From positions 248,001 to 312,000 of the forward strand of contig JACPIU010000026.1 in the NCBI GenBank assembly GCA_016187935.1: 64,000 nucleotides of DNA. The letters are read 5' to 3'. Shown piece by piece: positions 16,604 through 25,265 of the stretch (the first letter of the stretch is position 1; each line of letters starts with the position of its first letter). Below the pieces are notes generated by a model. That model ran no database searches and was not told the DNA's origin. It saw nothing but the letters and a program-made list of their open reading frames with translations. This stretch comes from Bdellovibrio sp. Its GTDB lineage: Bacteria > Bdellovibrionota > Bacteriovoracia > Bacteriovoracales > Bacteriovoracaceae. Position numbers and translations under genes: made by a program.

Positions 16604-18103
16604 CTAACTATCAATAAATTTAATGAAAATCTTTAGTCTTCCTTCAAAGTGAGAATCAAGGAGGCAAATTAATATATACAAAAGATAGATAATATTTCGT
16701 TGCGAGCGTACTTTGGCCATTGTTTGAAAAACCAATTCAAGTGGAATTAACGAAAAAACAGTTACGGCTGCCATAAGGGCCAAGGTTCCGCCAATAGATG
16801 GCCCAAGAAACTTAGTTGCAGCAATTAAAATGAGAATACACAATAAAAATTGAACAATTTTTTCACGCGGAATGTGAAAGGATTTAAAAATTATCTTTTG
16901 GTCAGCGAGTATTTTTGCAATCGCCAGAGGTAAACCAATCCAACTTAGAGTAAAAAAAGCTTTGCGTTGCAAAATACTTAGAACCTCTGAGAAAAAGTCA
17001 AAATTTTTATATGTTGCCACATTTGCGAAATCTTTGAACACAAGAACTAGTATGATCAAAACAACGCCGAATAAATTATATTTTAAAAACTGTTTTCTAA
17101 ACCAAAATGTTTTCTCATTTAAAAATTGCATAATTAAAATGCCCAAACCGATGCCATAGACGGAAAGATTTTTTGCGTCAAAGATAGTTAACAGAAAACC
17201 GATCATTCCGAAAAAAAGCCCTGAACGGTAAGAGGCACTTTTAATTGCCCACATCATTGACCAAATAAAGAAAATGCCGATACTGGCTTGAATACAAGCA
17301 GGGTAATTGTTAAAAAGAAATTTTGAAAACGACCAAGATGACAATAGGGCGAAGACTCCCAACAGACCGAGTCTTCTACATAAGAAATATCTCAACAGCC
17401 CATAAAACGTTAATAAAAACAGCCCGAATACCACGAAATAAAAATGCATTCCCATCGCTACTCTAAAGAGTTCAGGATATTTTTTAAATGGTAAGTAGTT
17501 CATGCTTAGAAAAGACCAAAAGAAATTAGAAATTCTTTCATCCGGATCGAAATACAGTTTCAGAGCATCATAGTTGTCGAGTTTAGGGATTCCAGGAAAC
17601 GAGATGATAAAAATTAAGATGACTAAAAATAGGACGGTTTTTTCAAATGAATCGAGGTGCTTGTATTCGGAAAAATTTGTAGAGACAGTTTCCTGAATGA
17701 TTTTTCCTCTGCTCGGCCAGGAGTAAAAAAGCCCAAGGACGGCCCAAGTACACCAAAATGAGTTATAGCTCCACTTGTATGGCAGCAATGCCAGCAGGTT
17801 GAAGTAAAAAATAGCAAAAGACATTCCTAAAATGAGTCTGTAAATGATTCTGTCGATGGAAGAATTGACCCGGAAATAAATTTTGAGACGATGGTCGATT
17901 TCTTTCCCTAGCAAAAACCATTGCGCTCCCATAAAAGCGATATAAAAAAGCATAAGAAGCATTAAATATATTTTATTTAAGTCTGTTGTCTTTTGAATCC
18001 AAATAGGAAATAAAAGAAAAGAAAAGTACGTAACTAGCCGATATAAAAAGAATTTTGATTTTAAATACAAAATACCCGATTTATTTTCTAAAGTTTCTTC
18101 CAT
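16604..18103 (-). CDS. Polytopic membrane protein of unknown function
   Basis: A 499-aa protein with a dozen or so hydrophobic spans and an aromatic-rich composition. The arrangement (a charged first loop with DPDERISNFFW) is reminiscent of GT-C glycosyltransferases or O-antigen-type membrane enzymes, but no signature motif is seen, so no function is assigned. ATG 18103. It is divergent from fliD across 281 nt of intergenic DNA. Confidence 0.7.
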   Translation of the reverse strand: MEETLENKSGILYLKSKFFLYRLVTYFSFLLFPIWIQKTTDLNKIYLMLLMLFYIAFMGAQWFLLGKEIDHRLKIYFRVNSSIDRIIYRLILGMSFAIFYFNLLALLPYKWSYNSFWCTWAVLGLFYSWPSRGKIIQETVSTNFSEYKHLDSFEKTVLFLVILIFIISFPGIPKLDNYDALKLYFDPDERISNFFWSFLSMNYLPFKKYPELFRVAMGMHFYFVVFGLFLLTFYGLLRYFLCRRLGLLGVFALLSSWSFSKFLFNNYPACIQASIGIFFIWSMMWAIKSASYRSGLFFGMIGFLLTIFDAKNLSVYGIGLGILIMQFLNEKTFWFRKQFLKYNLFGVVLIILVLVFKDFANVATYKNFDFFSEVLSILQRKAFFTLSWIGLPLAIAKILADQKIIFKSFHIPREKIVQFLLCILILIAATKFLGPSIGGTLALMAAVTVFSLIPLELVFQTMAKVRSQRNIIYLLYILICLLDSHFEGRLKIFIKFIDS

Positions 18104-18154
18104 GGATACCCGACAATATTAGTACCAAACCAAGAAGTGCAATCCTAATCTCGA

Positions 18155-18190
18155 GGGCCGGTCAAGTATCTTGACCGGCCCCTTTATTTT
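18155..18190 (+). terminator. Strong intrinsic terminator-like hairpin
   Basis: A perfect 12-bp stem: GGGCCGGTCAAG, loop TAT, CTTGACCGGCCC, then CTTTATTTT. The T-rich tail lies on the plus side only. No plus-strand gene precedes it, since the upstream gene is divergent, so it terminates either readthrough or an unseen short transcript. Confidence 0.75.
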
Positions 18191-18338
18191 AAAGCATTTA
18201 TTATCAATTATGCCCGAGTTTTTAATAATTTTTACAAATTTTAATGCCTATCATGAGAGTTTTTCACTTGGACTTAAGGAAGTGCTTTTTGCCTAGAACA
18301 AGAATAAATTAGCGCTTTGTGCTACTTTATAGCTAATG

Positions 18339-18357
18339 AGATCACAGGATGTGATCT
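18339..18357. promoter_or_regulatory. Inverted repeat in fliD leader
   Basis: AGATCACA-GGA-TGTGATCT, an 8-bp-arm perfect palindrome 28 nt before the fliD start. It may be an operator or an mRNA hairpin close to the ribosome-binding site. Confidence 0.45.
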
Positions 18358-18384
18358 TTTACATGAACAAGGAAGTTCTGACCT

Positions 18385-19776
18385 TTGGCCATATCATTTG
18401 GTTCCATTAACACAGGTCTTCCGAAAGACATTGTAAATCAGCTGATTGAAGCTGAGCGAATTCCTATTCAGCAAATGGAAGTGAGAAAAGGCAAGATTGT
18501 TGATAAGCGGAAAATCTTGGGAGATTTAATTGGTTTAGTTCAGAAAGTTAGAGACGAAGTTCAGAAAACCCAAGGTGCAAAAAATCTTAGAGAACTCAAA
18601 GTTGAAACTAACAATACTTACATCGGAATTGACCTGGATAAAAATATTGCCAAACCGGGGAGCAATCAAATTGAAGTAATAGAATTGGCGCAGAAATCTA
18701 CCGCTCTTAGCTCAGGATTTCCGGATAGAAATGAGTCCTATGTTGGCGTTGGCTATATTGAATATGAAACACCAAGTGGCGAAAGTCGTGAGGTCTATAT
18801 TGACCCAGAAAATTCTACACTTGATGGTATCGCCCGAGTTATTAATAGCGATGAATCCAGTGGGCTATCCGCTACAGTCATCAATGATGGTTCCGGCTCA
18901 GACAAACCGTTTCGATTGGCATTGAGTGTCAATGGCACTGGTGCTGGGAATAAAGCAAAATTTCCATATTTCTATTTTATTGATGGTGATTATGATCTCT
19001 ATCTTGAACACGAACGTCCGGCGGCGAATGCGAAAATTAAATTCAACGGTTTCGAAATTGAATACCCCACCAATAAGATTGACGATCTTATTCCGGGAGT
19101 CGTGATTGATCTCAAGAAGGCCAAACCAGGTGAGGAATTTGGGATTAATATCACTGAAGATGTTCAAGCTGTTGCCTTAAAAATTAGTAATTTTATCGAG
19201 AGTCTCAATGCCGTTTTAAGTTTCATTAAACAACAAAATGCATTGGACCAAACATCGGATACATCGCGAACACTTGGTGGAGACAGTGTTTTGCAATCTC
19301 TTGAGAGTAGAATTCGATCATTATTGTTTGAGGATGTCGTTACCTCGCAAGGATATCGCCGAGTGGGCGATTTGGGAGTTACCTTTCAGCGCACCGGTCT
19401 GCTCAAGGTGGATAATAAAAAATTCGAAAATTTTCTAGCAAAAGATTATGCCCTTGTTACAGAAATTTTGGTTGGTTACTTTGATGCTGAGACAAAAACC
19501 AAAAATCCTGGTTTTATAGATAATGCCCAGAAAGTAGTGGACTCAGTTTTACGCACCCCTGATGGGCTACTTCAATCTCGCAGTAAAACGTTCCAAAGCA
19601 ATATTGATCAGATTGACCGGCGTATTGCGCAGAAAAATCGATTTATTGAACAGAAAGAAAAAAATCTCAAAGAAAAATTTTCCAGATTGGAAACAACAAT
19701 TTCTAAAATAAAAAATCAAGGAGCTGGATTGGCGGCGATGAATAATCAAATCAACCCAGTAACACAGCTCGGATAA
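18385..19776 (+). CDS. fliD: Flagellar filament cap protein FliD (hook-associated protein 2)
   Basis: A 463-aa filament cap. The N terminus (ISFGSINTGLPKDIVNQL, IPIQQME) and the coiled-coil C terminus (QSNIDQIDRRIAQKN, FSRLE) are typical of FliD_N and FliD_C; the central variable region is exposed. It caps the filament and folds incoming flagellin. The start is TTG at 18385 with AAGGAA about 10 nt upstream; the ATG at 18363 is out of frame. First gene of fliD-fliS-fliT-like. Confidence 0.92.
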   Translation: MAISFGSINTGLPKDIVNQLIEAERIPIQQMEVRKGKIVDKRKILGDLIGLVQKVRDEVQKTQGAKNLRELKVETNNTYIGIDLDKNIAKPGSNQIEVIELAQKSTALSSGFPDRNESYVGVGYIEYETPSGESREVYIDPENSTLDGIARVINSDESSGLSATVINDGSGSDKPFRLALSVNGTGAGNKAKFPYFYFIDGDYDLYLEHERPAANAKIKFNGFEIEYPTNKIDDLIPGVVIDLKKAKPGEEFGINITEDVQAVALKISNFIESLNAVLSFIKQQNALDQTSDTSRTLGGDSVLQSLESRIRSLLFEDVVTSQGYRRVGDLGVTFQRTGLLKVDNKKFENFLAKDYALVTEILVGYFDAETKTKNPGFIDNAQKVVDSVLRTPDGLLQSRSKTFQSNIDQIDRRIAQKNRFIEQKEKNLKEKFSRLETTISKIKNQGAGLAAMNNQINPVTQLG

Positions 19777-19791
19777 AATTAGGAGGTCACA

Positions 19792-20208
19792 ATGTCATAT
19801 GGTTTTAATGCTTACAAAAAAACAAGTGTGCATACCGCGAGTAAAGAGCAAGTTTTGCTAATGCTCTATCAAGCAGCGATTAAGAATTGTAAGAAGGCAA
19901 TGGAAGCGATTGAAAGTAAGGATCTGGCCAAGAAAGGCGAATATATTGGTAAACTGCAAGATATCGTTATCGAGTTAAATAATAGTTTGGATTTTGAGGT
20001 CGGAGGCAAAGTTGCCCAAGAACTTGCTGCACTCTATGATTATCTTTTATATGCCAGCACCCAGGCCAATATCAAAATCGAACTTGCTCCACTGACTGGA
20101 TGCTTAAATGTCTTGAATACCTTATATGACGGATGGGTTGAGGCCATAAAATCGCTAAAGACAGCGCCAGCAGCGACGAAGGTCCCATCCCCTGAAGCAA
20201 AAGAGTGA
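19792..20208 (+). CDS. fliS: Flagellar export chaperone FliS
   Basis: A 138-aa FliS: MSYGFNAYKKTSV start, VLLMLYQAAI, the IGKLQDIVIELNNSLDFE helix and YLLYASTQAN. It binds the flagellin C terminus in the cytosol and stops premature polymerisation. AGGAGGTCACA precedes the ATG. It sits 15 nt downstream of fliD, the usual order. Confidence 0.95.
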   Translation: MSYGFNAYKKTSVHTASKEQVLLMLYQAAIKNCKKAMEAIESKDLAKKGEYIGKLQDIVIELNNSLDFEVGGKVAQELAALYDYLLYASTQANIKIELAPLTGCLNVLNTLYDGWVEAIKSLKTAPAATKVPSPEAKE

Positions 20209-20209
20209 T

Positions 20210-20530
20210 ATGTCGTTGGAATTGGGAGTTCTGATCAATAAGGCAATCAGCAAAGCTGAAAAGATCCTGTCTGTGACCGAGGAAACAGCAAATTTAGATG
20301 ATTCCCTTTGTGAACTCGATAATTTCATTCGGCTAGTTAACGTAATTGCAAAACAGGCCAGCTTGAATCACGTGAACCTGGAGCTATTTCGGATGCATTA
20401 TAATGAAATTTATGCATTATATGACAAAATTACTCTATATCTGTTAGAGCAGCGACAGCAGCTTAGCAAGGAGCTGAAAGTACATCACAAGAAACAGGAG
20501 GCCATAAAAAGTTACATGGGGGAAATATAG
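20210..20530 (+). CDS. Small helical protein in FliT position
   Basis: 106 aa, nearly all helix, encoded 1 nt after fliS. Position and size match FliT, the FliD chaperone, but sequence similarity to FliT is too weak to assert. A chaperone role for the cap is inferred from the operon. Confidence 0.65.
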   Translation: MSLELGVLINKAISKAEKILSVTEETANLDDSLCELDNFIRLVNVIAKQASLNHVNLELFRMHYNEIYALYDKITLYLLEQRQQLSKELKVHHKKQEAIKSYMGEI

Positions 20531-20622
20531 ATTCTGGTGGTCTTATTTGACTGTACCAGTTTCTCTAGTAGAATTTATGTGTGGTCAATGAATGGCCATT
20601 TTTCGCCATGGAAGGGTGTGTG

Positions 20623-21282
20623 ATGTATCAGCAGTTTCAAAATCAAAATAGTTCTCTTCAAATAGCATATTCAAGAAGCAATCTTCCGGTACCAATCTGG
20701 CGAGGAGTTCAACTGCATTCCATCTATGATCCAATTAAAGAGGCGGAAAATTTTATTACATCCGCTTTTGCGCCTTTAAGAGAAAAAAAGAATTTACTCA
20801 TATTTGGACTTGGTTTTGGTTATCACATCGCTTCTCTTCTGAAAAAGCTCAATGAAGAGGGATTGCAAACCACTGTGATGGTGATTGAGCCTGAAGAGGA
20901 AATATATCGAAAATTCTTGGAAATAATTGGACCTGGGAGTTTCAAGATAATTGCTGGCAAGTCTGTCAGAGACTTGTATAGAGATCAAAATTTTATTGAT
21001 TTTTTATGCAAGAAACCCGGAATTATTAGACATCCAGCTTCATTTAACTTGCATGTTGAATATTTTAAAGAGCTACTTTCTTATCGCGCCACTAATACAG
21101 TGGCTGAGCTGAGAGAAATATGCGAGTTGCCGAAAAATAGTGAATTGGATTGCTTATTGGGAAATTTTGCTCCTGATACACATCTCTTCGAAATCGCAAA
21201 ATATGAAGTCATGGAGCAGGACTTCTTCCTTATGGAAATGTTAAATGCAATTAGTGCAACAGTTAAAGAGGGCCGAGCATGA
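20623..21282 (+). CDS. Motility-accessory-factor (Maf)-like N-terminal domain protein
   Basis: 219 aa from ATG 20623, chosen because GGAAGGG lies 6 nt upstream (the GTG at 20581 is the longest option). LLIFGLGFGYHIASLLKK followed by VMVIEPEEEIYRKFLEI matches the glycine-rich N-terminal region of Maf/DUF115 (MptE-like) proteins, which take part in flagellin glycosylation with nonulosonic acids. It lacks the DUF115 catalytic core of full-length Maf (about 600 aa). ATGA overlap with the next gene. Confidence 0.65.
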   Translation: MYQQFQNQNSSLQIAYSRSNLPVPIWRGVQLHSIYDPIKEAENFITSAFAPLREKKNLLIFGLGFGYHIASLLKKLNEEGLQTTVMVIEPEEEIYRKFLEIIGPGSFKIIAGKSVRDLYRDQNFIDFLCKKPGIIRHPASFNLHVEYFKELLSYRATNTVAELREICELPKNSELDCLLGNFAPDTHLFEIAKYEVMEQDFFLMEMLNAISATVKEGRA

Positions 21283-22856
21283 AACGAATATTGATTATCA
21301 ATCTTCGACGTTTTGGTGACATATTTTATAGTGCCCAAATGATAGGAGGATTGTTAGATAAATACCCCACCGCAGAGATTTATTACCTGACATATCAAGA
21401 GTCAGTACGTGCAGCTCACGTATTTTCTCAGCTTCAAGGACTATACACAATAGATCGTGAAAAACTGGGAATCTTACTTAAGGGTGGGCCTTTTTCGATG
21501 GCACACGCATTCAAAGAGCTTAGAAATTGTTTACAAAATGTCGGATTTGAGTGGGATCTTATTGTCAATATATCGAACTGTTCTGTTTCGGCGTTTCTGA
21601 CATCATATCTATCTCATGCAAAAGAGAACTATAAGGGAATTCGTTATAGCACCAATGGAACCTTAGAATTTTCAGACGATTGGATAGCGTGGGCCAATGA
21701 AATTATGGTGGATTTGGCCATAACTCCCTTCAGTTATATGGAAATATTTCAGAAGTCTTTAGAGTTTAATTCAAATCTTCAAACACGAGTTGAGCTAGTG
21801 CACAGTAAAGAACATGATATTAGTACTCATAATGTATTTTCTAAATTACATGATTTTCGTGCCTCGGAAAAAGTTTATGTTGTAGCTTTGCAACTTTCGG
21901 CTTCGACATCTGACAAGTCCGCGTCATATGAAGAGGCAGTACAACTGATTCAGAATATTTTTGATCATCAAAACTTGTATCCATTACTTCTTGTCGGTCC
22001 GTCGGAAAATGAACGAGTGTTTGCAAGAAAACTTAATGCGGATTTGGAAAATACGCTCTTTGTGGTTGAATCAGATTTTATCGGCCTTAATAGTGTTCTC
22101 AGGACTGTAGATCTATTGCTTACAGTGGACACATCAATAAAACATCTTGCTGCTATTCAAAATACAAAATTGCTAGAACTCCAGTTTAATACCAATTTAC
22201 TATTTAAAATGCCGGCGAATTCAGGTTCTCCGGTAGTGCTGCTTAATCGGGAAAAAATTGATCATTTTCAGCCATGTGCGCAGTTCATTGCGGACTGTTG
22301 TTCTCACATTGTGCAAAATAAATCGCTCTCTTTAGAAGCACCTGCCGGAGCTTCTCTATTTGAGTATTCACTTGAGCACGGCTTCTCGTTGATAAAAACA
22401 GGATCACAGGAAATTCGTGAAATGCATGCCTATTATAGCTATCAAAGGGCCTGTGTCACATTTGCTTTGGAATTAAAACTTGAATCGATGCTATGTAATG
22501 TTTCTAAAGAACTTTTGGCAGAATATCGTGAAATTTTATCGAATATCCTCGCCGCATATCGAGAGATAAGCCAAGATGGGGAAGCATCAGCAAGCAAGAT
22601 TTTTAATGCAATTAATAAATTGGAGCCAGCGAATTATAACATGTCTCCATTTAAAACACTTCTTGCCGTTCGAAAGGGGCAGGTGCAGTCGAGATTCTCG
22701 AATGATGTCGAAAGCAATAGAAAGATATTTAAGGAATTTTTGCTCAATGCTAAAGATGAATTTGCGGATTTAAAACAATTAATAATTAATAAGCAAGGGA
22801 GCGTTTCTAGAAGAGTTCGAATCCCAACGCAAGAGCGAGAGGAATATGAAATTTGA
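21279..22856 (+). CDS. Family 9 glycosyltransferase (heptosyltransferase-like)
   Basis: A 525-aa protein. ILIINLRRFGDIFYSAQMIGGL is the GT9 start and VALQLSASTSDK with LLLVGPSEN and LLTVDTSIKHLAA are the C-terminal nucleotide-sugar region. Residues about 350-525 form a helical extension not found in LPS heptosyltransferases (about 330 aa). The ATGA overlap links it to the Maf-like gene. By context it may glycosylate flagellin rather than LPS. Confidence 0.78.
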   Translation: MKRILIINLRRFGDIFYSAQMIGGLLDKYPTAEIYYLTYQESVRAAHVFSQLQGLYTIDREKLGILLKGGPFSMAHAFKELRNCLQNVGFEWDLIVNISNCSVSAFLTSYLSHAKENYKGIRYSTNGTLEFSDDWIAWANEIMVDLAITPFSYMEIFQKSLEFNSNLQTRVELVHSKEHDISTHNVFSKLHDFRASEKVYVVALQLSASTSDKSASYEEAVQLIQNIFDHQNLYPLLLVGPSENERVFARKLNADLENTLFVVESDFIGLNSVLRTVDLLLTVDTSIKHLAAIQNTKLLELQFNTNLLFKMPANSGSPVVLLNREKIDHFQPCAQFIADCCSHIVQNKSLSLEAPAGASLFEYSLEHGFSLIKTGSQEIREMHAYYSYQRACVTFALELKLESMLCNVSKELLAEYREILSNILAAYREISQDGEASASKIFNAINKLEPANYNMSPFKTLLAVRKGQVQSRFSNDVESNRKIFKEFLLNAKDEFADLKQLIINKQGSVSRRVRIPTQEREEYEI

Positions 22857-22989
22857 TGAATTTCAAGAAACAATAACGGGAATATTGCAAAAAGTTAGAG
22901 CACAAGATGACCTCACTAGTGAAGAGATGGTGGCCTTGCTGCTGCAACAACTTTTGGAAGAGGAAAATGTCCCAAAATCACAACATTAA
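22846..22989 (+). CDS. 47-aa ORF between the two glycosyltransferases
   Basis: ATG 22846 to TAA 22987-22989, with GAGAGG 5 nt before the ATG. The peptide begins MKFDEFQETITGILQKV and continues through DLTSEEMVALLLQQLLEEE, an acidic amphipathic helix. It overlaps the preceding glycosyltransferase by 11 nt and the start of the next by 23 nt, a coupled arrangement. Function unknown; a small assembly or chaperone peptide is possible. Confidence 0.6.
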   Translation: MKFDEFQETITGILQKVRAQDDLTSEEMVALLLQQLLEEENVPKSQH

Positions 22990-24646
22990 TAATTTGCCCT
23001 CAGAAAAGAAAACAAAAGTGCTCATAATTCAACTTGCTCGGTTTGGCGATATTTTGCAAACTTGTACGGCAGTTGAAAGGGCCCAAGCGAAAAATCCAAA
23101 TAGCGAATTTTATTTTTTAGGGAGGCGTAAATTCACAAATGGACTTAAATTTCTTCTTAAGAAATTATTCACTGAAGTTTTTGAATTGCCAGATTCCAAA
23201 GAATTTATCTCACTTGAAGGTGTTGATTTGGAAAATTTCAAATCATTTTTTGATCACGTAAATTCCTTTGAATTCGATGAAGCAGTTAACCTGACCTTCT
23301 CAAGTCCGGCAAGCGTACTTACAGCGGTAATAAACGCCAAAATCAAAAGAGGAATCTATCGTGATCGAAAGGGAGTTCAAGTATTCAGTGATTCCTGGAC
23401 CTGTTATTTGCACTCTTCAGTCCTGACAGGTGCCTATAATCTTCTCAACCTGGTAGATCTTTTTGTCGGAATTATTACGGGCTCAATAGCAGCTAAATCT
23501 AGTGACGCCAGTGCTTATATTTCATCAAAAGCGAAATTAGTTTTTGTGCATCCTTTTGCTAGTCATAGCAAGAAATTCTGGTCGCCAGATCGGTGGTCTG
23601 AATTTTTTTTCAAACTATTGCGAGATGTTCCCGATGTGATAATTCATCTTCTTGGTGGTCCATCAGACAAAGATAGTTCAGTGAAAATTTTGAACCATCC
23701 TTTGCTGAAAAGTTTTTCCAATCGCATAATATCGCATGTAGGAAGTATTGAGATTTCAGAAATACCCGATTTGTGTAAGCAAGCATCATTGTTTATTGGA
23801 CACGATAGCATGCTAGGTCATCTGATTAGTCGGTCAAATATTCCATCAATAACACTTGCTCTTGGACCTGTAAGGGCTGAGGAAACAGTTCCTTATTCAC
23901 CTTATTGTTTGACCATCTATCCGCGAACAAAATGCCATCCATGCACGATTGATCATCCTTGTGACTTTTATCAATGTCATTATGATGTAATGGTTAATTC
24001 ACTTTCCGGATTGATCAGAGATTTCTTTTATGTGCCAGAGATGTTTTCGATTAAAGATGGATGGTGTTTTAGCTCTGCTTTGAGCGATTGCAATGTCAAT
24101 ATTGCAGCTTCTAATTTTAGTGGTGGCTGGGCCTTTACCTCTCTAAAAAACAAGAACCCATTATCCTTTAATGAAGTATTAAAAATATTCTATCGAATGA
24201 GTTTCTTAAAGGTCATAGACGACATCGATGTTGTGGATAAATTTCCCACTATAGTTCCAGAAGAGATACAACAATATCAAGATTATAAAGTTACATTGCA
24301 GAAGGCTTTAGAGCTTATAACATTTGGTGAATTATTTTCGAATCAAATTCTTACTGAATTATGCAGTCCTGTTCCATCGGCGAAGATATTGCAGCCCTTG
24401 GCCCAAAAGATTAATGAAATAGAGGGCCTTCTTTTAATGTTTACAAACTCTCGCCCAGGACTTATGCCACTCACTCATTACATCACTTCCTCATATTCCT
24501 CACGTCCGGATGATAATATTCTAATGCAAGCTAATACTACGATGAAGGCCTTTATAGAAGGCAAATTGCTTTGTCGCGTGCTCCTCGAATTAACAGAGGC
24601 GATTATTGATCGTCATGCAAAACCACAACCGATAATGGAGAAATAA
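22967..24646 (+). CDS. Family 9 glycosyltransferase with four-cysteine motif
   Basis: About 559 aa from ATG 22967 (SD AGAGGAAA; an upstream GTG/ATG-less extension from 22907 lacks support). VLIIQLARFGDILQTCTAV and FLGRRKF mark GT9; VHPFASHSKKFWSPDRWSE and GHDSMLGHLISR bind the sugar nucleotide. C323, C326, C332 and C337 form a CxxC-x5-C-x4-C knuckle as in several protein O-heptosyltransferases (TibC/Aah family). A C-terminal helical extension of roughly 170 residues follows. Confidence 0.8.
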   Translation: MSQNHNINNLPSEKKTKVLIIQLARFGDILQTCTAVERAQAKNPNSEFYFLGRRKFTNGLKFLLKKLFTEVFELPDSKEFISLEGVDLENFKSFFDHVNSFEFDEAVNLTFSSPASVLTAVINAKIKRGIYRDRKGVQVFSDSWTCYLHSSVLTGAYNLLNLVDLFVGIITGSIAAKSSDASAYISSKAKLVFVHPFASHSKKFWSPDRWSEFFFKLLRDVPDVIIHLLGGPSDKDSSVKILNHPLLKSFSNRIISHVGSIEISEIPDLCKQASLFIGHDSMLGHLISRSNIPSITLALGPVRAEETVPYSPYCLTIYPRTKCHPCTIDHPCDFYQCHYDVMVNSLSGLIRDFFYVPEMFSIKDGWCFSSALSDCNVNIAASNFSGGWAFTSLKNKNPLSFNEVLKIFYRMSFLKVIDDIDVVDKFPTIVPEEIQQYQDYKVTLQKALELITFGELFSNQILTELCSPVPSAKILQPLAQKINEIEGLLLMFTNSRPGLMPLTHYITSSYSSRPDDNILMQANTTMKAFIEGKLLCRVLLELTEAIIDRHAKPQPIMEK

Positions 24647-24647
24647 T

Positions 24648-25265
24648 ATGGCCAATATTCTAATTAATGATCAAATTGCACCTGAACTTTCTAAATTTAC
24701 CGATTTGGAAACCCTTATCAACCAGATTTCTCTATCTGGCCAAACGGACGACAAGTATATTGCGGAAGTAAAGGTCAATGGTGGAGCAGTGGACCTGCTT
24801 GTAGAACATATTTCTGAGCGGCTTAATGAGACGGATACGGTTTCATTTAAACTTCTAACTTCAATTGAACTTGCTTTTGAGGTCATAGAATCAACGCATA
24901 AATATATTGAGTGCATTATTAAAAAAATCGATGAAGTGGTGATAAGCTGCTCGAAGGGCGATATTAATGAACTCAATACCTGCTTTACTGAAGTCATTGA
25001 ATTGGTTGATATTTTTACTCAATTAATTACAAAAACCATTTCTACTTTTAGGCAATCGGACTTAATAGAGAGAGAAACCCAAGTTGAAATTCATGAGATT
25101 GAATCGCAATTGTTGATGATTTTAAAAGGATTGCTTAATGCTAAGGAACTAAATAATGTTTCCATGTTGTGCGACTTGTTACAATATGAACTTATTGATA
25201 ACTTAACAAGGTGGAAAATTCAAATTTTTTCAAAAATAAAGAACAAGCATGGGCAGCATATCTAG
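24648..25265 (+). CDS. Helical hypothetical protein
   Basis: 205 aa, almost all predicted helix (LLTSIELAFEVIESTHKYIE, IHEIESQLLMILKGLL). Starts 1 nt after the glycosyltransferase and overlaps the histidine kinase by 55 nt. No family recognised. Operon position ties it to the flagellar/glycosylation genes. Confidence 0.65.
   Translation: MANILINDQIAPELSKFTDLETLINQISLSGQTDDKYIAEVKVNGGAVDLLVEHISERLNETDTVSFKLLTSIELAFEVIESTHKYIECIIKKIDEVVISCSKGDINELNTCFTEVIELVDIFTQLITKTISTFRQSDLIERETQVEIHEIESQLLMILKGLLNAKELNNVSMLCDLLQYELIDNLTRWKIQIFSKIKNKHGQHI

Larger units (their letters stand above)
18104..18384. other. Intergenic region between membrane-protein gene and fliD
   Basis: 281 nt holding two inverted repeats (18155-18190 and 18339-18357, described separately) and the fliD SD. 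No credible FliA or sigma-54 promoter was found: GGAAGTGC...TTTGCC has GG and GC 11 nt apart rather than 10. Confidence 0.6.

Noticed and set aside
18285-18300. Sigma-54 promoter for fliD
   Set aside because: GG and GC elements are 11 nt apart, not 10, and the flanks do not match TGGCAC/TTGC.
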